Assembly (NCBI GenBank): GCA_020160805.1
Contig: JAIUPO010000006.1
Location: 62,001-126,000 of the forward strand
Origin: Actinomycetota bacterium
Lineage (GTDB): Bacteria; Actinomycetota; Actinomycetes; Actinomycetales; Dermatophilaceae
DNA length: 64,000 nt
Direction of reading: 5' to 3'
Part shown: piece after piece, positions 28,412 through 37,251 of the stretch
Position numbering within the stretch: position 1 is the first letter of the stretch
Layout: each line of letters starts with the position of its first letter
Program-made: the position numbers and the translations under genes
Notes under the pieces: generated by a model
Told to the model about the DNA's origin: nothing
Databases searched by the model: none
The model's input: only the letters and a program-made list of their open reading frames with translations

Positions 28412-29320
28412 TCAGTGGCGGCGCTGGCAGCGCCCGCACCAGAACAGGTTGCGGCCCGCGAGCAACTGCGTGCGTATCCGGCTGCCGCACACCAGACACG
28501 GCTGCCCGTCGCGCTTGTAGACGTAATAGTCGCGCTCGAAGCGCACGCCGCGCGCCGCATCGCCGCGCACGAAGCCGCCGCTCTCACCAGGCATGATCCC
28601 GCCCCAGCTCGGGTCGTATGCCGCCGGGTCGCGCCCGTCGAGCGCCTCCCGGGCGACTTCCAATTGGGAGTCGAGGGTGAGGATCTGGCCGAACGCCACG
28701 CCATAGGGCAGCAGGGCGACCAGGTCGTCCCACATGGCCAGCCACGACTTCTTCTTGACTTTGTTACCGGGCACGAAGGGGTCGATGCGGTGCCGGAAGA
28801 GCACCTCGGCGCGATAGACATTGCCGACGCCGGCGATGATCGACTGGTCCATCAGGCATTCGGCGACGGTGCGAGATGTGCGCGCCAGGCGAGCCAGCGA
28901 GCGCTCCGGATCGTTGCCCGGCGTGCCCACGCGCAGCGGGTCCGGACCGAGGCGCGCGATCGTCGCCTCGACCTGCTCGGGCGAGATCACCTGAACCAGC
29001 GTCGCGCCGCGCAGGTCCGCATACATCTGCTCATTGACCATCCGAACGCGCACCGCGCCGACGGGGGCGGGTAGGGCACCAATGTGCGGGAGCACATCGA
29101 AGGAGCCGATCAGGCCGAGATGGACATTGAGCACCTGCTCGCCAGCGAAGTGCACGAACAGGTGCTTGCCGAAGGCGTCCGCACCCTCGACGACGCGGCC
29201 GTTGAGCAGAGCGGCCCCCTCGACGAACCGCCCCTGCGGGCTGGTGACCAGCGCCTGGCGACCGACGAAAGCGTGGTGCAACGCCCCCGCCAGCCGGTGC
29301 AGGGTATGCCCCTCAGGCAC
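28412..29320 (-). CDS. Fpg/Nei family DNA glycosylase (Nei2-type endonuclease VIII)
   Basis: 302 residues from the GTG at 29318-29320. Removes oxidised bases and cuts the abasic site. N-terminal PEGHTLHRLAG has the catalytic Pro-Glu and the Gly-His of Nei enzymes; the H2TH region includes DQSIIAGVGNVYRAEVLF; the C-terminal zinc finger is CLVCGSRIRTQ...FWCGRCQRRH. The start overlaps the ku stop, so it is co-translated with the NHEJ protein Ku. Confidence 0.94.
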   Translation of the reverse strand: MPEGHTLHRLAGALHHAFVGRQALVTSPQGRFVEGAALLNGRVVEGADAFGKHLFVHFAGEQVLNVHLGLIGSFDVLPHIGALPAPVGAVRVRMVNEQMYADLRGATLVQVISPEQVEATIARLGPDPLRVGTPGNDPERSLARLARTSRTVAECLMDQSIIAGVGNVYRAEVLFRHRIDPFVPGNKVKKKSWLAMWDDLVALLPYGVAFGQILTLDSQLEVAREALDGRDPAAYDPSWGGIMPGESGGFVRGDAARGVRFERDYYVYKRDGQPCLVCGSRIRTQLLAGRNLFWCGRCQRRH

Positions 29321-30165
29321 TAACTCGCGGCCTTCTTCTTCGCGGCAGCCTTCTTCGCGGGCTTGTCCTCGACAGCCGGGGCCTCGCCGCGGGCCGCCTT
29401 GGCCTTCTCGACGGACTTCGCCAGCGCGGCAAGCAGGTCGACCACCTCGCCGGACTCCTCGGCCGGCTTGGGCACGTCCTTGATCTCCCCGCCCTCAACC
29501 TTGGCCTTGACGAGCGCGTCAAGCGCGATCGCGTAATCGTCTTCGTAGTCGTCTGGTTCATAGTCCCCGGCAAGTTGCTCGACAAGCAGGTGCGCCATCG
29601 CGAGTTCCTTCTCGGTGGCCTCCATCTGGTCTCCGAGCGCCGCGAAGTCCGGGCTGCGAACTTCGTCGGGCCACAGCATCGTCTGCATGACGATGACGCC
29701 ATCGCGCACACGCAGGACGGCCATCGTCATCCGGGTGCGGATCGAGACCGTGACCAGCGCCATCCGCTTCTCGGTCTCCAGCGCATCGCGAAGCAGCACA
29801 TAGGGTTTCGCCGCGGCCTTGTCCGGCTCGAGGTAGTAGGACTTGTCGAGCAGCATCGGGTCGATCTGGTCGGCGGGCACAAACTTCTCGACCGCGATCT
29901 CCTTGCTGCTCTTGGTCGGCAAGTCGGCGAAATCCTCGTCGGTGAGGATGACCATGTCGCCGTCCTCGGTTTCGTAGCCCTTGGCGATGTCGTCATAGGA
30001 CACCTGCTCGCCATCGATGGAGCAGACCCGTTGGTACTTGATCCGCCCGCCATCGGTGCGGTGTACCTGCCGGAACTGGACGTCGTGATTCTCGGTGGCG
30101 GCATACAACCGCACGGGGACGTTGACCAGCCCGAAGGAGACCGCGCCCTTCCAGATCGCTCGCAT
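29320..30165 (-). CDS. ku: Non-homologous end joining protein Ku
   Basis: 281 residues; a homodimeric ring that threads onto DNA ends and recruits LigD. The core starts RAIWKGAVSFGLVNVPVRLY and shows YETEDGDMVILTDEDF, EKFVPADQIDPMLLDKSYYLEPDK and ETEKRMALVTVSIRTR. The last ~60 residues are acidic, then Lys/Ala-rich (DKPAKKAAAKKKAAS), the DNA-binding tail common in actinobacterial Ku. Divergent from the ligase gene by about 53 bp. Confidence 0.97.
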   Translation of the reverse strand: MRAIWKGAVSFGLVNVPVRLYAATENHDVQFRQVHRTDGGRIKYQRVCSIDGEQVSYDDIAKGYETEDGDMVILTDEDFADLPTKSSKEIAVEKFVPADQIDPMLLDKSYYLEPDKAAAKPYVLLRDALETEKRMALVTVSIRTRMTMAVLRVRDGVIVMQTMLWPDEVRSPDFAALGDQMEATEKELAMAHLLVEQLAGDYEPDDYEDDYAIALDALVKAKVEGGEIKDVPKPAEESGEVVDLLAALAKSVEKAKAARGEAPAVEDKPAKKAAAKKKAAS

Positions 30166-30218
30166 CGTCAGAGTCTGACAGACAACCCCACGCTCGGCTC
30201 CCGCCCGGACAGGGTTGA

Positions 30219-31175
30219 ATGCTGCCCATGCTGCCCATGCTTGCCACCGCGACGACGGCGCCCCCGCGCGGGGCGCAGTGGGCGCACGAGATCAAGTGGG
30301 ACGGTATGCGGGTGCTCGCCGAGGTGCGCGGCCCCGCGGTCACGCTGACCTCACGCAATGGCAATGACGTCACCGCGAGCTTCCCCGAGCTGGCTGGCCT
30401 TGCCGGGACGTATGACGATCTGCTCCTCGACGGTGAGGTGGTCGCCTTCGACCAGGGCCGGCCGAGCTTCGCGGCACTCGCCGAGCGCATGCACGTTAAG
30501 GAGCGGCGAAAGGCCGAACGGCTGGCCGGGACCCGGCCCGTGACCTATGTCGTCTTCGATGTCCTTCGCCTCTTCGGACAGGACCTGACAAGCCAGCCGT
30601 GGAGCGCGCGGCGACCGCTGCTCGATCAACTCGACCTCGGCGGGTCGCACGTCCAGGTGCCGCCCGCCTATGACGACGGGGAGCAGTTGCTGGCCGCCAC
30701 GGCCGAGCAGGGCTTGGAGGGCGTGGTGAGCAAGCGGCGCGCGGCGGCATACTTCCCCGGCCGGCGCTCGGCGGATTGGCTCAAGACGAGCCACCGGGCG
30801 ACGCTCTCGGCGGTGGTCGGCGGCTGGCGACCGGAGACTGGCAACGCCAACCGACTGGGAGCGGTCCTCATCGGCCGGCCGGGGCCTGGCGGTTTGGTGT
30901 ATGCGGGCCGGATGGGCAGCGGGTTGGCGGGCCGTGCAGCCCGGGCGATGGAGGACCTGCTCGCGCCGCTGGTCCGCGCGGACTCCCCCTTTGCCGACGA
31001 GGTGCCCGCCCTGGACGCCCGAGAGGTGACCTGGGTCGAGCCGGTGGTTGTCGTCGATCTCAAGGCGCTCGGGGCGACTGGCGGGGGGCGGCTGCGCCAC
31101 CCGACCTTTGTCGGGGTGCGTTCGGACCTGCAGCCCGAGGATCTGATCGAGGAGGCCGACAGTGACCCCGCCTGA
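30219..31175 (+). CDS. ATP-dependent DNA ligase (LigD ligase-domain protein)
   Basis: About 318 residues. Motif I EIKWDGMRV with the lysine that takes AMP, motif III LLLDGEVVAFD, motif IIIa YVVFDVLRL, motif IV EGVVSKRRAA and motif V DWLKTSHRA, then an OB-fold with VGGWRPETG and VYAGRMGSG. It equals the ligase module of LigD as a separate protein, without nuclease. Three ATGs in a 9-bp repeat (30219, 30228, 30237) could start it. The next gene (polymerase) overlaps by 14 bp. Confidence 0.94.
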   Translation: MLPMLPMLATATTAPPRGAQWAHEIKWDGMRVLAEVRGPAVTLTSRNGNDVTASFPELAGLAGTYDDLLLDGEVVAFDQGRPSFAALAERMHVKERRKAERLAGTRPVTYVVFDVLRLFGQDLTSQPWSARRPLLDQLDLGGSHVQVPPAYDDGEQLLAATAEQGLEGVVSKRRAAAYFPGRRSADWLKTSHRATLSAVVGGWRPETGNANRLGAVLIGRPGPGGLVYAGRMGSGLAGRAARAMEDLLAPLVRADSPFADEVPALDAREVTWVEPVVVVDLKALGATGGGRLRHPTFVGVRSDLQPEDLIEEADSDPA

Positions 31176-32049
31176 TCCCCAGATCACCCGCGTCGAGGTC
31201 GGCGGGCGGACGATGAAATTGTCCAGCCTGGACAAGATCATGTACCCCGCGACGGATACGACCAAGGGCGAGATCCTCAACTATTACGCCCAGATCAGCC
31301 CCATCTTGCTGCCGCATATGGCCGACCGGCCAGTCACCAGGGTACGGTGGCCACATGGCGTAGCCCAGCAAAGCTTCTTCGAAAAGAACCTGCCCTCGGG
31401 TGTGCCGGAATGGCTCGATCGCGTGCGCGTCGACTCCGTGGTCTATCCCCTCGTCAAGAATATTGGCGATCTGACCTACCTTGTGAATCTCAATTCTTTG
31501 GAGTTCCACACACCCCAATGGCGGGTCGTTGCGGGAGAACGGCGCAATCCGGATCGTTTGGTGATCGACCTCGACCCCGGCAAGCCCGCTGGCCTGACCG
31601 AGTGTTGCGTAGTAGCACTCCTGGTGCAGGAGAGACTGGGCGAATTGGGAATGGAGCTTTTTCCCGTGTCCTCGGGGAGCAAGGGTATGCAGTTGTATGC
31701 CCGTCTCGGAGGTGATCTGACCTCGGATCAGGTCCGTGACCTCGTCTCACAACTTGCCCAGGAATTGACCAGGAAACATCCAGATCTGGTGGTCTGGAAG
31801 ATGACGAAGTCACTGCGTCCGGGCAAGGTGTTCCTTGACTGGAGCCAAAATGTCGCCGCCAAAACGACGATTACTCCGTATTCGCTGCGGGGAACCGAGG
31901 CGCCCTTCGCGGCCACGCCGCGCACGTGGGATGAAGTGGAGCAGGCGGCCTCCGGGGCCGCACGCATCGAGCAAGTGCTCTTTGACGAGGTCCTAGACCG
32001 GGTGGCGGAGTATGGCGACCTGCTAGCGCCGCTGCTCAGCGCCGGGTGA
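31162..32049 (+). CDS. LigD-type primase-polymerase (PolDom) as separate protein
   Basis: 295 residues of the archaeo-eukaryotic primase fold that fills gaps and adds ribonucleotides during end joining. Seen: SLDKIMYPATDTTKGEI, PVTRVRWPHGV, QQSFFEKNLPSGVP, LNSLEFHTPQW, the metal-binding DLDPG (Asp-x-Asp), SSGSKGMQLYARL and WKMTKSLRPGKVFLDWSQN. GTG start at 31162 inside the ligase gene. Its base composition is visibly lower in GC than its neighbours, suggesting a different history. Compared with the SGSKGLHLY form I remember, glutamine stands where a histidine is often found; this may be a common actinobacterial variant. Confidence 0.93.
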   Translation: MTPPDPQITRVEVGGRTMKLSSLDKIMYPATDTTKGEILNYYAQISPILLPHMADRPVTRVRWPHGVAQQSFFEKNLPSGVPEWLDRVRVDSVVYPLVKNIGDLTYLVNLNSLEFHTPQWRVVAGERRNPDRLVIDLDPGKPAGLTECCVVALLVQERLGELGMELFPVSSGSKGMQLYARLGGDLTSDQVRDLVSQLAQELTRKHPDLVVWKMTKSLRPGKVFLDWSQNVAAKTTITPYSLRGTEAPFAATPRTWDEVEQAASGAARIEQVLFDEVLDRVAEYGDLLAPLLSAG

Positions 32050-32074
32050 GTGTCGGCATAGCCCCGCCGCCAAC

Positions 32075-32110
32075 GCACAACGCGCCCCCGGCGAGGGAGG
32101 CGCGTTGTGC
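32075..32110. terminator. Bidirectional terminator between ligD-pol and lsr2
   Basis: A perfect 12-bp stem (32075-32086 GCACAACGCGCC with 32099-32110) and a 12-nt loop, located between the convergent polymerase and lsr2 stops. Confidence 0.78.
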
Positions 32111-32126
32111 TGTGGTGCGGCTGAGC

Positions 32127-32447
32127 TCAGCTGTTGGCCCGGTCGTAGGCCTCCTGAACCGTGGCCGAGATGCGGCCCCGGTCGGAGACAACATGGCCAT
32201 TGGCTCGCGCCCACTCGCGAACCTTGGCCAGATCTGCCCGAGACGCAGACTTGACCGCCGTGGCCTTGCGGCCGCCGGTGCGACGTGCGTGACCGATCCA
32301 GCGGGCCAGATCACCACGCAAGTTTCCGGCATTCTCGGAACTCAGATCGATTTCGTACGAGACGCCGTCCAACGCGAAGCTGACCGTCTCGGCCGCGACC
32401 GAATCGTCGATATCGTCGATGAGCATGACGTGCACGCGCTGCGCCAT
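32127..32447 (-). CDS. lsr2: Lsr2 nucleoid-associated silencing protein
   Basis: 106 residues. H-NS-like protein that binds AT-rich DNA and silences acquired genes. N-terminal oligomerisation domain MAQRVHVMLIDDIDDSVAAE with YEIDLS; C-terminal DNA-binding domain ending in the AT-hook-like VREWARANGHVVSDRGRISA (RGR). ATG at 32445-32447 follows an AGGAG site. Its position next to lysS is conserved with mycobacteria. Confidence 0.97.
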   Translation of the reverse strand: MAQRVHVMLIDDIDDSVAAETVSFALDGVSYEIDLSSENAGNLRGDLARWIGHARRTGGRKATAVKSASRADLAKVREWARANGHVVSDRGRISATVQEAYDRANS

Positions 32448-32600
32448 GAAAACTCCTGAAGTGTCTAAAAGTGGATTATGTGCAAGGCAGGACAGGTTTC
32501 TGTGCACCTGTCGCAGAAGCACCCTACTCCGCCGACGCGGACTTTTCACATTCTGCAGACAACATCCCCAGGCAATTCAGCCGGCCTGAACGTACCCGTT

Positions 32601-32798
32601 CTAGGCCGACGGCCCGGGGGGCTGCGCTTCCTGATGTCCCGAGGAGGCCGCGCGCTCTTGATCCGCCTTGTCCAGCCTGGCCATGGCGATGCGCTCGTTG
32701 CGATCGCCTTCGAGCAGGCTCTTGATGATGATGTAGAAGAGATACAGCACGCCGATCGAGGGCAGCAGGGCCGCGGCATACATCCAGATCCGGTCCAT
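32601..32798 (-). CDS. Small membrane protein downstream of lysS (65 aa)
   Basis: 65 residues. Begins MDRIWMYAAALLPSIGVLYL and continues FYIIIKSLLEG, a single transmembrane helix, then a charged helix DRNERIAMARLDKADQER and a Gln/Pro-rich tail. ATG at 32796-32798 lies 3 bp after the lysS stop, so it should be expressed with lysS. No known function; small membrane proteins at this place are plausible in related genomes, but I cannot name a family. Confidence 0.7.
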   Translation of the reverse strand: MDRIWMYAAALLPSIGVLYLFYIIIKSLLEGDRNERIAMARLDKADQERAASSGHQEAQPPGPSA

Positions 32799-32801
32799 GG
32801 C

Positions 32802-34310
32802 TCAGGCCTCCGGCTTCAGATGGGGGAACAGGATTGTCTCGCGAATGTTCGATCCCGTGAAAAGCATGATCATCCGGTCCAAGCCCATCCCGAGACCACC
32901 CATCGGCGGGGCGGCATATTCCAGGGCCCGCAGGAAGTCTTCGTCCAATTGCATGGCTTCGGGGTCGCCACCCGCCGCGCGCAAGGACTGGTCGGTCAGG
33001 ACCGCTCGCTGGATAACGGGGTCGATCAATTCGGAGAATCCGGTGCCGCGCTCGACGCCACCAATGATCAGGTCCCAGGCTTCGATCAGGCCGGGCTCGC
33101 TGCGGTGGGGGCGCGCCAGCGGCTGGGCGAGCGCGGGGTAGTCGCACAGGAAGGTCGGCTGGAGCAGGTGCGGCTCGACGAGTTCGGAGAGCAGTTCGAG
33201 GAAGAGCTTGTCCTTCTCCAAAGCGGGGTCGTGATCGACGCGATGGGTGACGGCATACTCGCGCAGCTTTTCAACCGGCGTGTCGATGGTGACGGTCTCG
33301 CCGACGGCCTCCGAGACAGCGTCATAGACCGGGAGCCAGCGCCATTCGCCGCCGAGATCGATTGTGCCCGACGGCGTTTCGATGGTGCGCGAGCCGAGGG
33401 CGTCGGCGACGGCGAGGTACATATCCTGCATGACCTGGGCGATCGTGGTCTGGTCGCCCCACGCCTGGTAGACCTCGAGCATGGTGAACTCGGGCGAGTG
33501 GGTGGCATCGACACCCTCATTGCGGAAGATGCGCCCCATTTCATAGACGCGGTCAACCCCGCCGACGACGGCCTTCTTGAGGTTCAGCTCCAGCGCAATG
33601 CGCAGAACCATCTCGTGGTCGAAGGCATTCATGTGGGTCGTGAATGGACGTGCCGCGGCCCCGCCGTGGATGAGCTGGATGATCGGGGTTTCGACCTCGA
33701 CGAAGCCTTGCTCATCGAGCACCGAGCGGATGGTCTTGAGCACGGTGGCCTTGGTGCGCACCATGTTTCGGGCTTCCTGGCGCACGATCAGATCGGCATA
33801 CCGCTGACGAACGCGGGTCTCCTCCGAGAGGTCCTTGTGCAGCACGGGCAGAGGGCGCAGCGCTTTGCTGGCCATCTCCCAGCGGCTGGCCATGACCGAC
33901 AGCTCGCCGCGCTTGGAGGAGATCACTCGGCCCTCGACGAAGACGTAATCGCCGAGGTCGACATCGCTCTTCCAGTCCGCGAGCGCGTCCTCGCCGACCT
34001 CGGCCTGGCTCAGCATGACCTGCAGGCGCGTGCCGATGCCTTCTTGCAGGGTGGCGAAAGCCAACTTGCCGGTATTGCGGATGAAGATGACACGACCGGC
34101 CACGCCGACGACGTCCTGGGTTTCCTCGGCGGTCGCCAGGTGGGCCCAGCCCTCGCGCACCTGGGCGAGGGAGTGTGTGCGCGCCACGTGCACGGCATAG
34201 GGCGCCCGCCGCCCCTGCTCCAGCAGCCGCTCCCGCTTGGCGTGCCGGAACCGCATCTGTTCGTTGAGGTCTTGGTCGGGCACGACAGGCGTGCTGGGCG
34301 CTTCGGTCAC
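32802..34310 (-). CDS. lysS: Lysine--tRNA ligase (class II)
   Basis: 502 residues from GTG at 34308-34310. Charges tRNA-Lys. The N-terminal OB-fold contains VGVAGRVIFIRNTGKLAFATL; class II motif 1 VEVETPIIQ, motif 2 RVYEMGRIFRNEGVDATHSPEFTMLEVY and motif 3 GLGMGLDRMIMLFTG are all intact. The upstream open frame beyond the GTG lacks family sequence. Order lsr2-lysS is as in mycobacteria, with a small membrane protein gene between. Confidence 0.96.
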   Translation of the reverse strand: MTEAPSTPVVPDQDLNEQMRFRHAKRERLLEQGRRAPYAVHVARTHSLAQVREGWAHLATAEETQDVVGVAGRVIFIRNTGKLAFATLQEGIGTRLQVMLSQAEVGEDALADWKSDVDLGDYVFVEGRVISSKRGELSVMASRWEMASKALRPLPVLHKDLSEETRVRQRYADLIVRQEARNMVRTKATVLKTIRSVLDEQGFVEVETPIIQLIHGGAAARPFTTHMNAFDHEMVLRIALELNLKKAVVGGVDRVYEMGRIFRNEGVDATHSPEFTMLEVYQAWGDQTTIAQVMQDMYLAVADALGSRTIETPSGTIDLGGEWRWLPVYDAVSEAVGETVTIDTPVEKLREYAVTHRVDHDPALEKDKLFLELLSELVEPHLLQPTFLCDYPALAQPLARPHRSEPGLIEAWDLIIGGVERGTGFSELIDPVIQRAVLTDQSLRAAGGDPEAMQLDEDFLRALEYAAPPMGGLGMGLDRMIMLFTGSNIRETILFPHLKPEA

Positions 34311-34368
34311 GACGCACGAGTCTACGGCGGGTGCCTCAAGCTGCCGAACGCGTCTGCTGAATGACCGC

Positions 34369-35115
34369 TCACAGGTCGACAACATGCCGAAGGTAGCGGC
34401 GGGGCTCGGCGAGGAAGTTGGTGTAGTTGATGACCGATTCCAGTTGCTCCCAGCGGGACTCGCGCAGGCCGTGCTCGTCCAGCTGCAGGATGTGGGCACC
34501 GGGAATGCTTGCGAGGACCGGCGAGTGAGTGGCCAGCAACATCTGGTTTCCGCGATCCGCGGCGAGCGCATGCAGGGTTCCGACCAGGGCCAGTTGCGCC
34601 GAGAAGCTCAGCCCTGCCTCGGGCTCGTCCATGACAAAGAATCCCGGACCTCGAAAGCGGCGCGTCCCGATCATGGTCAAGAAGGACTCACCATGGCTCA
34701 GGGCGTGGAAGTCCGGATCGTAGGGTCCGGGATTGTTGTGCAAGTACGTGAACAGTCCGTGCGTTGTCTCAGCGCGCAGGAAGTAGCCCCACTTGCTCGC
34801 CCCGGCGCCGCGCTCCAAGGTGAGCCACTCGGAGAGCGGGGACTCACTCGAATACGTCTTGTGCATGGCGCCGGTCGATCCGCCCTCACCGGGCAGCCCG
34901 AAGGCCATGGCGATCGCTTCGATCAAGGTGGACTTCCCGCTGCCATTCTCGCCAACGAGAATCGTCAGCTTGGCGAGATCCAAGCCGTCGGTCAGCACTT
35001 GTCGAACCGCCGGGATCCGGCCCGGCCAGGCCCCGAAATCGGGATCAGCGTCCCCCGCGATCCGGACGCGCCGGACGATCAGCGGATCGGTCCAGTCGGG
35101 GTGTGCGCGCGGCAT
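34369..35115 (-). CDS. Small AAA/SMC-like ATPase (RecF-type ATP-binding protein)
   Basis: 248 residues. Walker A LVGENGSGKSTLIEA (about residues 51-65), an ABC-like signature LSHGESF, Walker B GFFVMDEPEAGLS and a His-switch LATHSPVLASIPG. The coiled-coil arms of true SMC proteins are missing. Such single ATPases are predicted DNA- or nuclease-linked enzymes of unknown role. No nuclease partner is nearby. It lies between lysS and the ScyD-like gene on the same strand. Confidence 0.85.
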   Translation of the reverse strand: MPRAHPDWTDPLIVRRVRIAGDADPDFGAWPGRIPAVRQVLTDGLDLAKLTILVGENGSGKSTLIEAIAMAFGLPGEGGSTGAMHKTYSSESPLSEWLTLERGAGASKWGYFLRAETTHGLFTYLHNNPGPYDPDFHALSHGESFLTMIGTRRFRGPGFFVMDEPEAGLSFSAQLALVGTLHALAADRGNQMLLATHSPVLASIPGAHILQLDEHGLRESRWEQLESVINYTNFLAEPRRYLRHVVDL

Positions 35116-35164
35116 ACCCGCAATCTACGGGCGCCGACCGACAGCCTCCCCGGAGCGGCGAGAG

Positions 35165-36283
35165 TCAGCTCCCGCCAAGGGGTATGCGGACCACCCCACC
35201 CATCCCGGCGCACATTCCGCACGTGGTGACATAGGCGTTCGTGCCCGAGACCGCGACGCCATAGGGCGCGAGCAGACCACTCGCCACGGTGACCGGGCCG
35301 GAGCGGCGCACCTCAACGAGCGAGCCCATCGGCAGCTCGCCGGGCGGCACCGCCAGCAGCCCAGCGTCGGCGAGCTGCACGGCATACAGTCGGCCACCGG
35401 CCCAGGTCAGATCGGTGACATTGGTCAGCCCGCTCGCCCACACGGTCGGCGCCTGCCCTGGCTTGACGCGATAGATCCGAGCCTCGCCGGCGGGGAAGGG
35501 GAAGCCGGTCAGTTCGCTGACGTAGTAGGCGCCATCCGGGCCGAGTGCGACCGAGGTGGGCACCGATTGCATCGGCATCTCCCCGGTGCCGAGGAAGGGC
35601 GGTTTGGGGACCATCCGGTTCGGGAAGGTCGCGACGATCGCCATCTTGCCCCGAGCCGTCACCCGCAACAGGGCGTTGGCTCCGGCATCCACGGCCAGGT
35701 GTGATGTCCCGAGAGGGGTCAGCGAGGACGGGTTGCTGTCCTTGCCAAGACCGTCAAAGTCTTTGGCCCCTTCAAAGGCCGCGAGGTCGGCGATCGTGCG
35801 CGCCGCCGACGACCCGAGGTTGCCGGTTGCGAGCGTGCCGAGGCGGGGCCCCGCTGCGGGGAGGCTGGCGCGTTGCGCGGGATCGGCTCCGAGTCCGAAA
35901 GACAGCGTGTAGCGGCCGCCGCGGACCTGGACGTCCGAGGGCCCTGAAGCTCCAAAGCCACTCTCGCCCGCGACCGATGGCAGGCCGGTGACAACCCGCG
36001 ACTGCGTGCCGCCCGAGATCTTCGTGATCGACCCGGTGCGGCCAAAGCAGGCCGTCCCCTCGGCACCGGCGATGCACGGCCCGGAACCACCCACTCCCGA
36101 CTCAGCGACATAGATGGCACCGTCGGGACCAATCGAGAGCTGCCGAGGGTTGTTCAGGCCGGTCGCGACCGCCACGGGCGTCCTGTCAGCCGGCGGTGCC
36201 GCCGTCGCGACAAGGGCCGAAGCGCCGACCATGGCAAGGCCGGATAGAGCGCTGACGGTGAGACGAAATGCACGGTGAATCAT
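35165..36283 (-). CDS. Secreted ScyD/ScyE-like beta-propeller protein
   Basis: 372 residues with a Sec signal peptide (RLTVSALSGLAMVGASALVA, cleavage near ATA-AP). The mature part has propeller-like repeats such as NNPRQLSIGPDGAIYVAESG and PTSVALGPDGAYYVSELTGF, and the C-terminal VTTCGMCAGMGG with two cysteines. This is the ScyD/ScyE family, found widely as secreted proteins of unknown use outside cyanobacterial scytonemin synthesis. Probably extracellular; no operon partner visible. Confidence 0.88.
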   Translation of the reverse strand: MIHRAFRLTVSALSGLAMVGASALVATAAPPADRTPVAVATGLNNPRQLSIGPDGAIYVAESGVGGSGPCIAGAEGTACFGRTGSITKISGGTQSRVVTGLPSVAGESGFGASGPSDVQVRGGRYTLSFGLGADPAQRASLPAAGPRLGTLATGNLGSSAARTIADLAAFEGAKDFDGLGKDSNPSSLTPLGTSHLAVDAGANALLRVTARGKMAIVATFPNRMVPKPPFLGTGEMPMQSVPTSVALGPDGAYYVSELTGFPFPAGEARIYRVKPGQAPTVWASGLTNVTDLTWAGGRLYAVQLADAGLLAVPPGELPMGSLVEVRRSGPVTVASGLLAPYGVAVSGTNAYVTTCGMCAGMGGVVRIPLGGS

Positions 36284-36372
36284 TGAGGCCCCCCTAGAGC
36301 GTGATGGACCTTCACCGTCCCATAACTGTCAAGTCCCCGCCGGTAACATTGCGGTTGGCTGGAGGGGTGCGC

Positions 36373-37251
36373 CTAGTCGACGAAGTCGAGGGCGATGTCG
36401 AGGATGGGGGCCGAGTGGGTGAGGGCGCCGACGGAGAGGTAGTCGACGCCGGTGGCGGCATAGGCGGGCGCCTTCTCTAGGGTCAGGCCGCCGGTGGCCT
36501 CGACTTCCACGGTCTCACCAGTGGCGCTGATGGCCTCGATGGTTTCGGACAGCAGCGCCGGAGACATGTTGTCGCACATGATGAATCGGGCTCCGACACC
36601 GACCGCTTCGAGGGCTTCGGCGACCGTTGTGACCTCGACTTGGATCGGCACATCCGGGAAGCGTTCGCGGATGCGCTCGTAGGCCGCGGAGATGGAGCCG
36701 GCCGCGAGCTTGTGGTTGTCCTTGATCATCGCGACGTCATAAAGACCCATGCGTTTGTTGGTGCCCCCACCGGCACGGACGGCGTACTTCTCCAGCGCAC
36801 GCAGCCCTGGCGTCGTCTTGCGCGTGTCGAGCACGGTGGTGTCGGTGCCGGCCAGGACATCGGCCCACGCGCGCGTTGCCGTGGCCACCCCGGAGATCCT
36901 GGAGATGATGTTGAGGATGGTTCGCTCGGCCGTGAGGATGGTCGCGGCCGGGCCCCGCAATTCGGCGAGGACCGTGCCGCGTTCGACCAGATCTCCTTCT
37001 GCCGCAACGACATCGCACTCCACCTCCCCGCCACTCGTGATCGCCGCAGTTTCCGCGAGCACCATCGCCGCGAGCGGCAGACCGGCAACGACCCCGCGTT
37101 CCCGAGCGACGATCTGGCCCACGGCTTGCGTCGCCGGATCGATGGTCGCTTCGGTCGTGACGTCGACGCCGTCGAGGCCACCGAGGTCTTCGATGAGGGC
37201 GGCGCGCACCACGCGCACGGCATCCTCGATGGGCAGGTCAAAACCAGTCAT
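36373..37251 (-). CDS. nadC: Nicotinate-nucleotide pyrophosphorylase (carboxylating)
   Basis: 292 residues; quinolinate phosphoribosyltransferase, converts quinolinate and PRPP to nicotinate mononucleotide. N-terminal VTTEATIDP, LNIISRISGVATATR, VLDTRKTTPGLR (substrate-binding Arg/Lys), VRAGGGTNKRMGLYD, IKDNH and VEVEATGGLTLEKAPAYAATGVDYLSVGALTHSA. ATG overlaps the nadB stop, a standard nadBC unit. The usual nadA (quinolinate synthase) is not in the window. Confidence 0.97.
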   Translation of the reverse strand: MTGFDLPIEDAVRVVRAALIEDLGGLDGVDVTTEATIDPATQAVGQIVARERGVVAGLPLAAMVLAETAAITSGGEVECDVVAAEGDLVERGTVLAELRGPAATILTAERTILNIISRISGVATATRAWADVLAGTDTTVLDTRKTTPGLRALEKYAVRAGGGTNKRMGLYDVAMIKDNHKLAAGSISAAYERIRERFPDVPIQVEVTTVAEALEAVGVGARFIMCDNMSPALLSETIEAISATGETVEVEATGGLTLEKAPAYAATGVDYLSVGALTHSAPILDIALDFVD

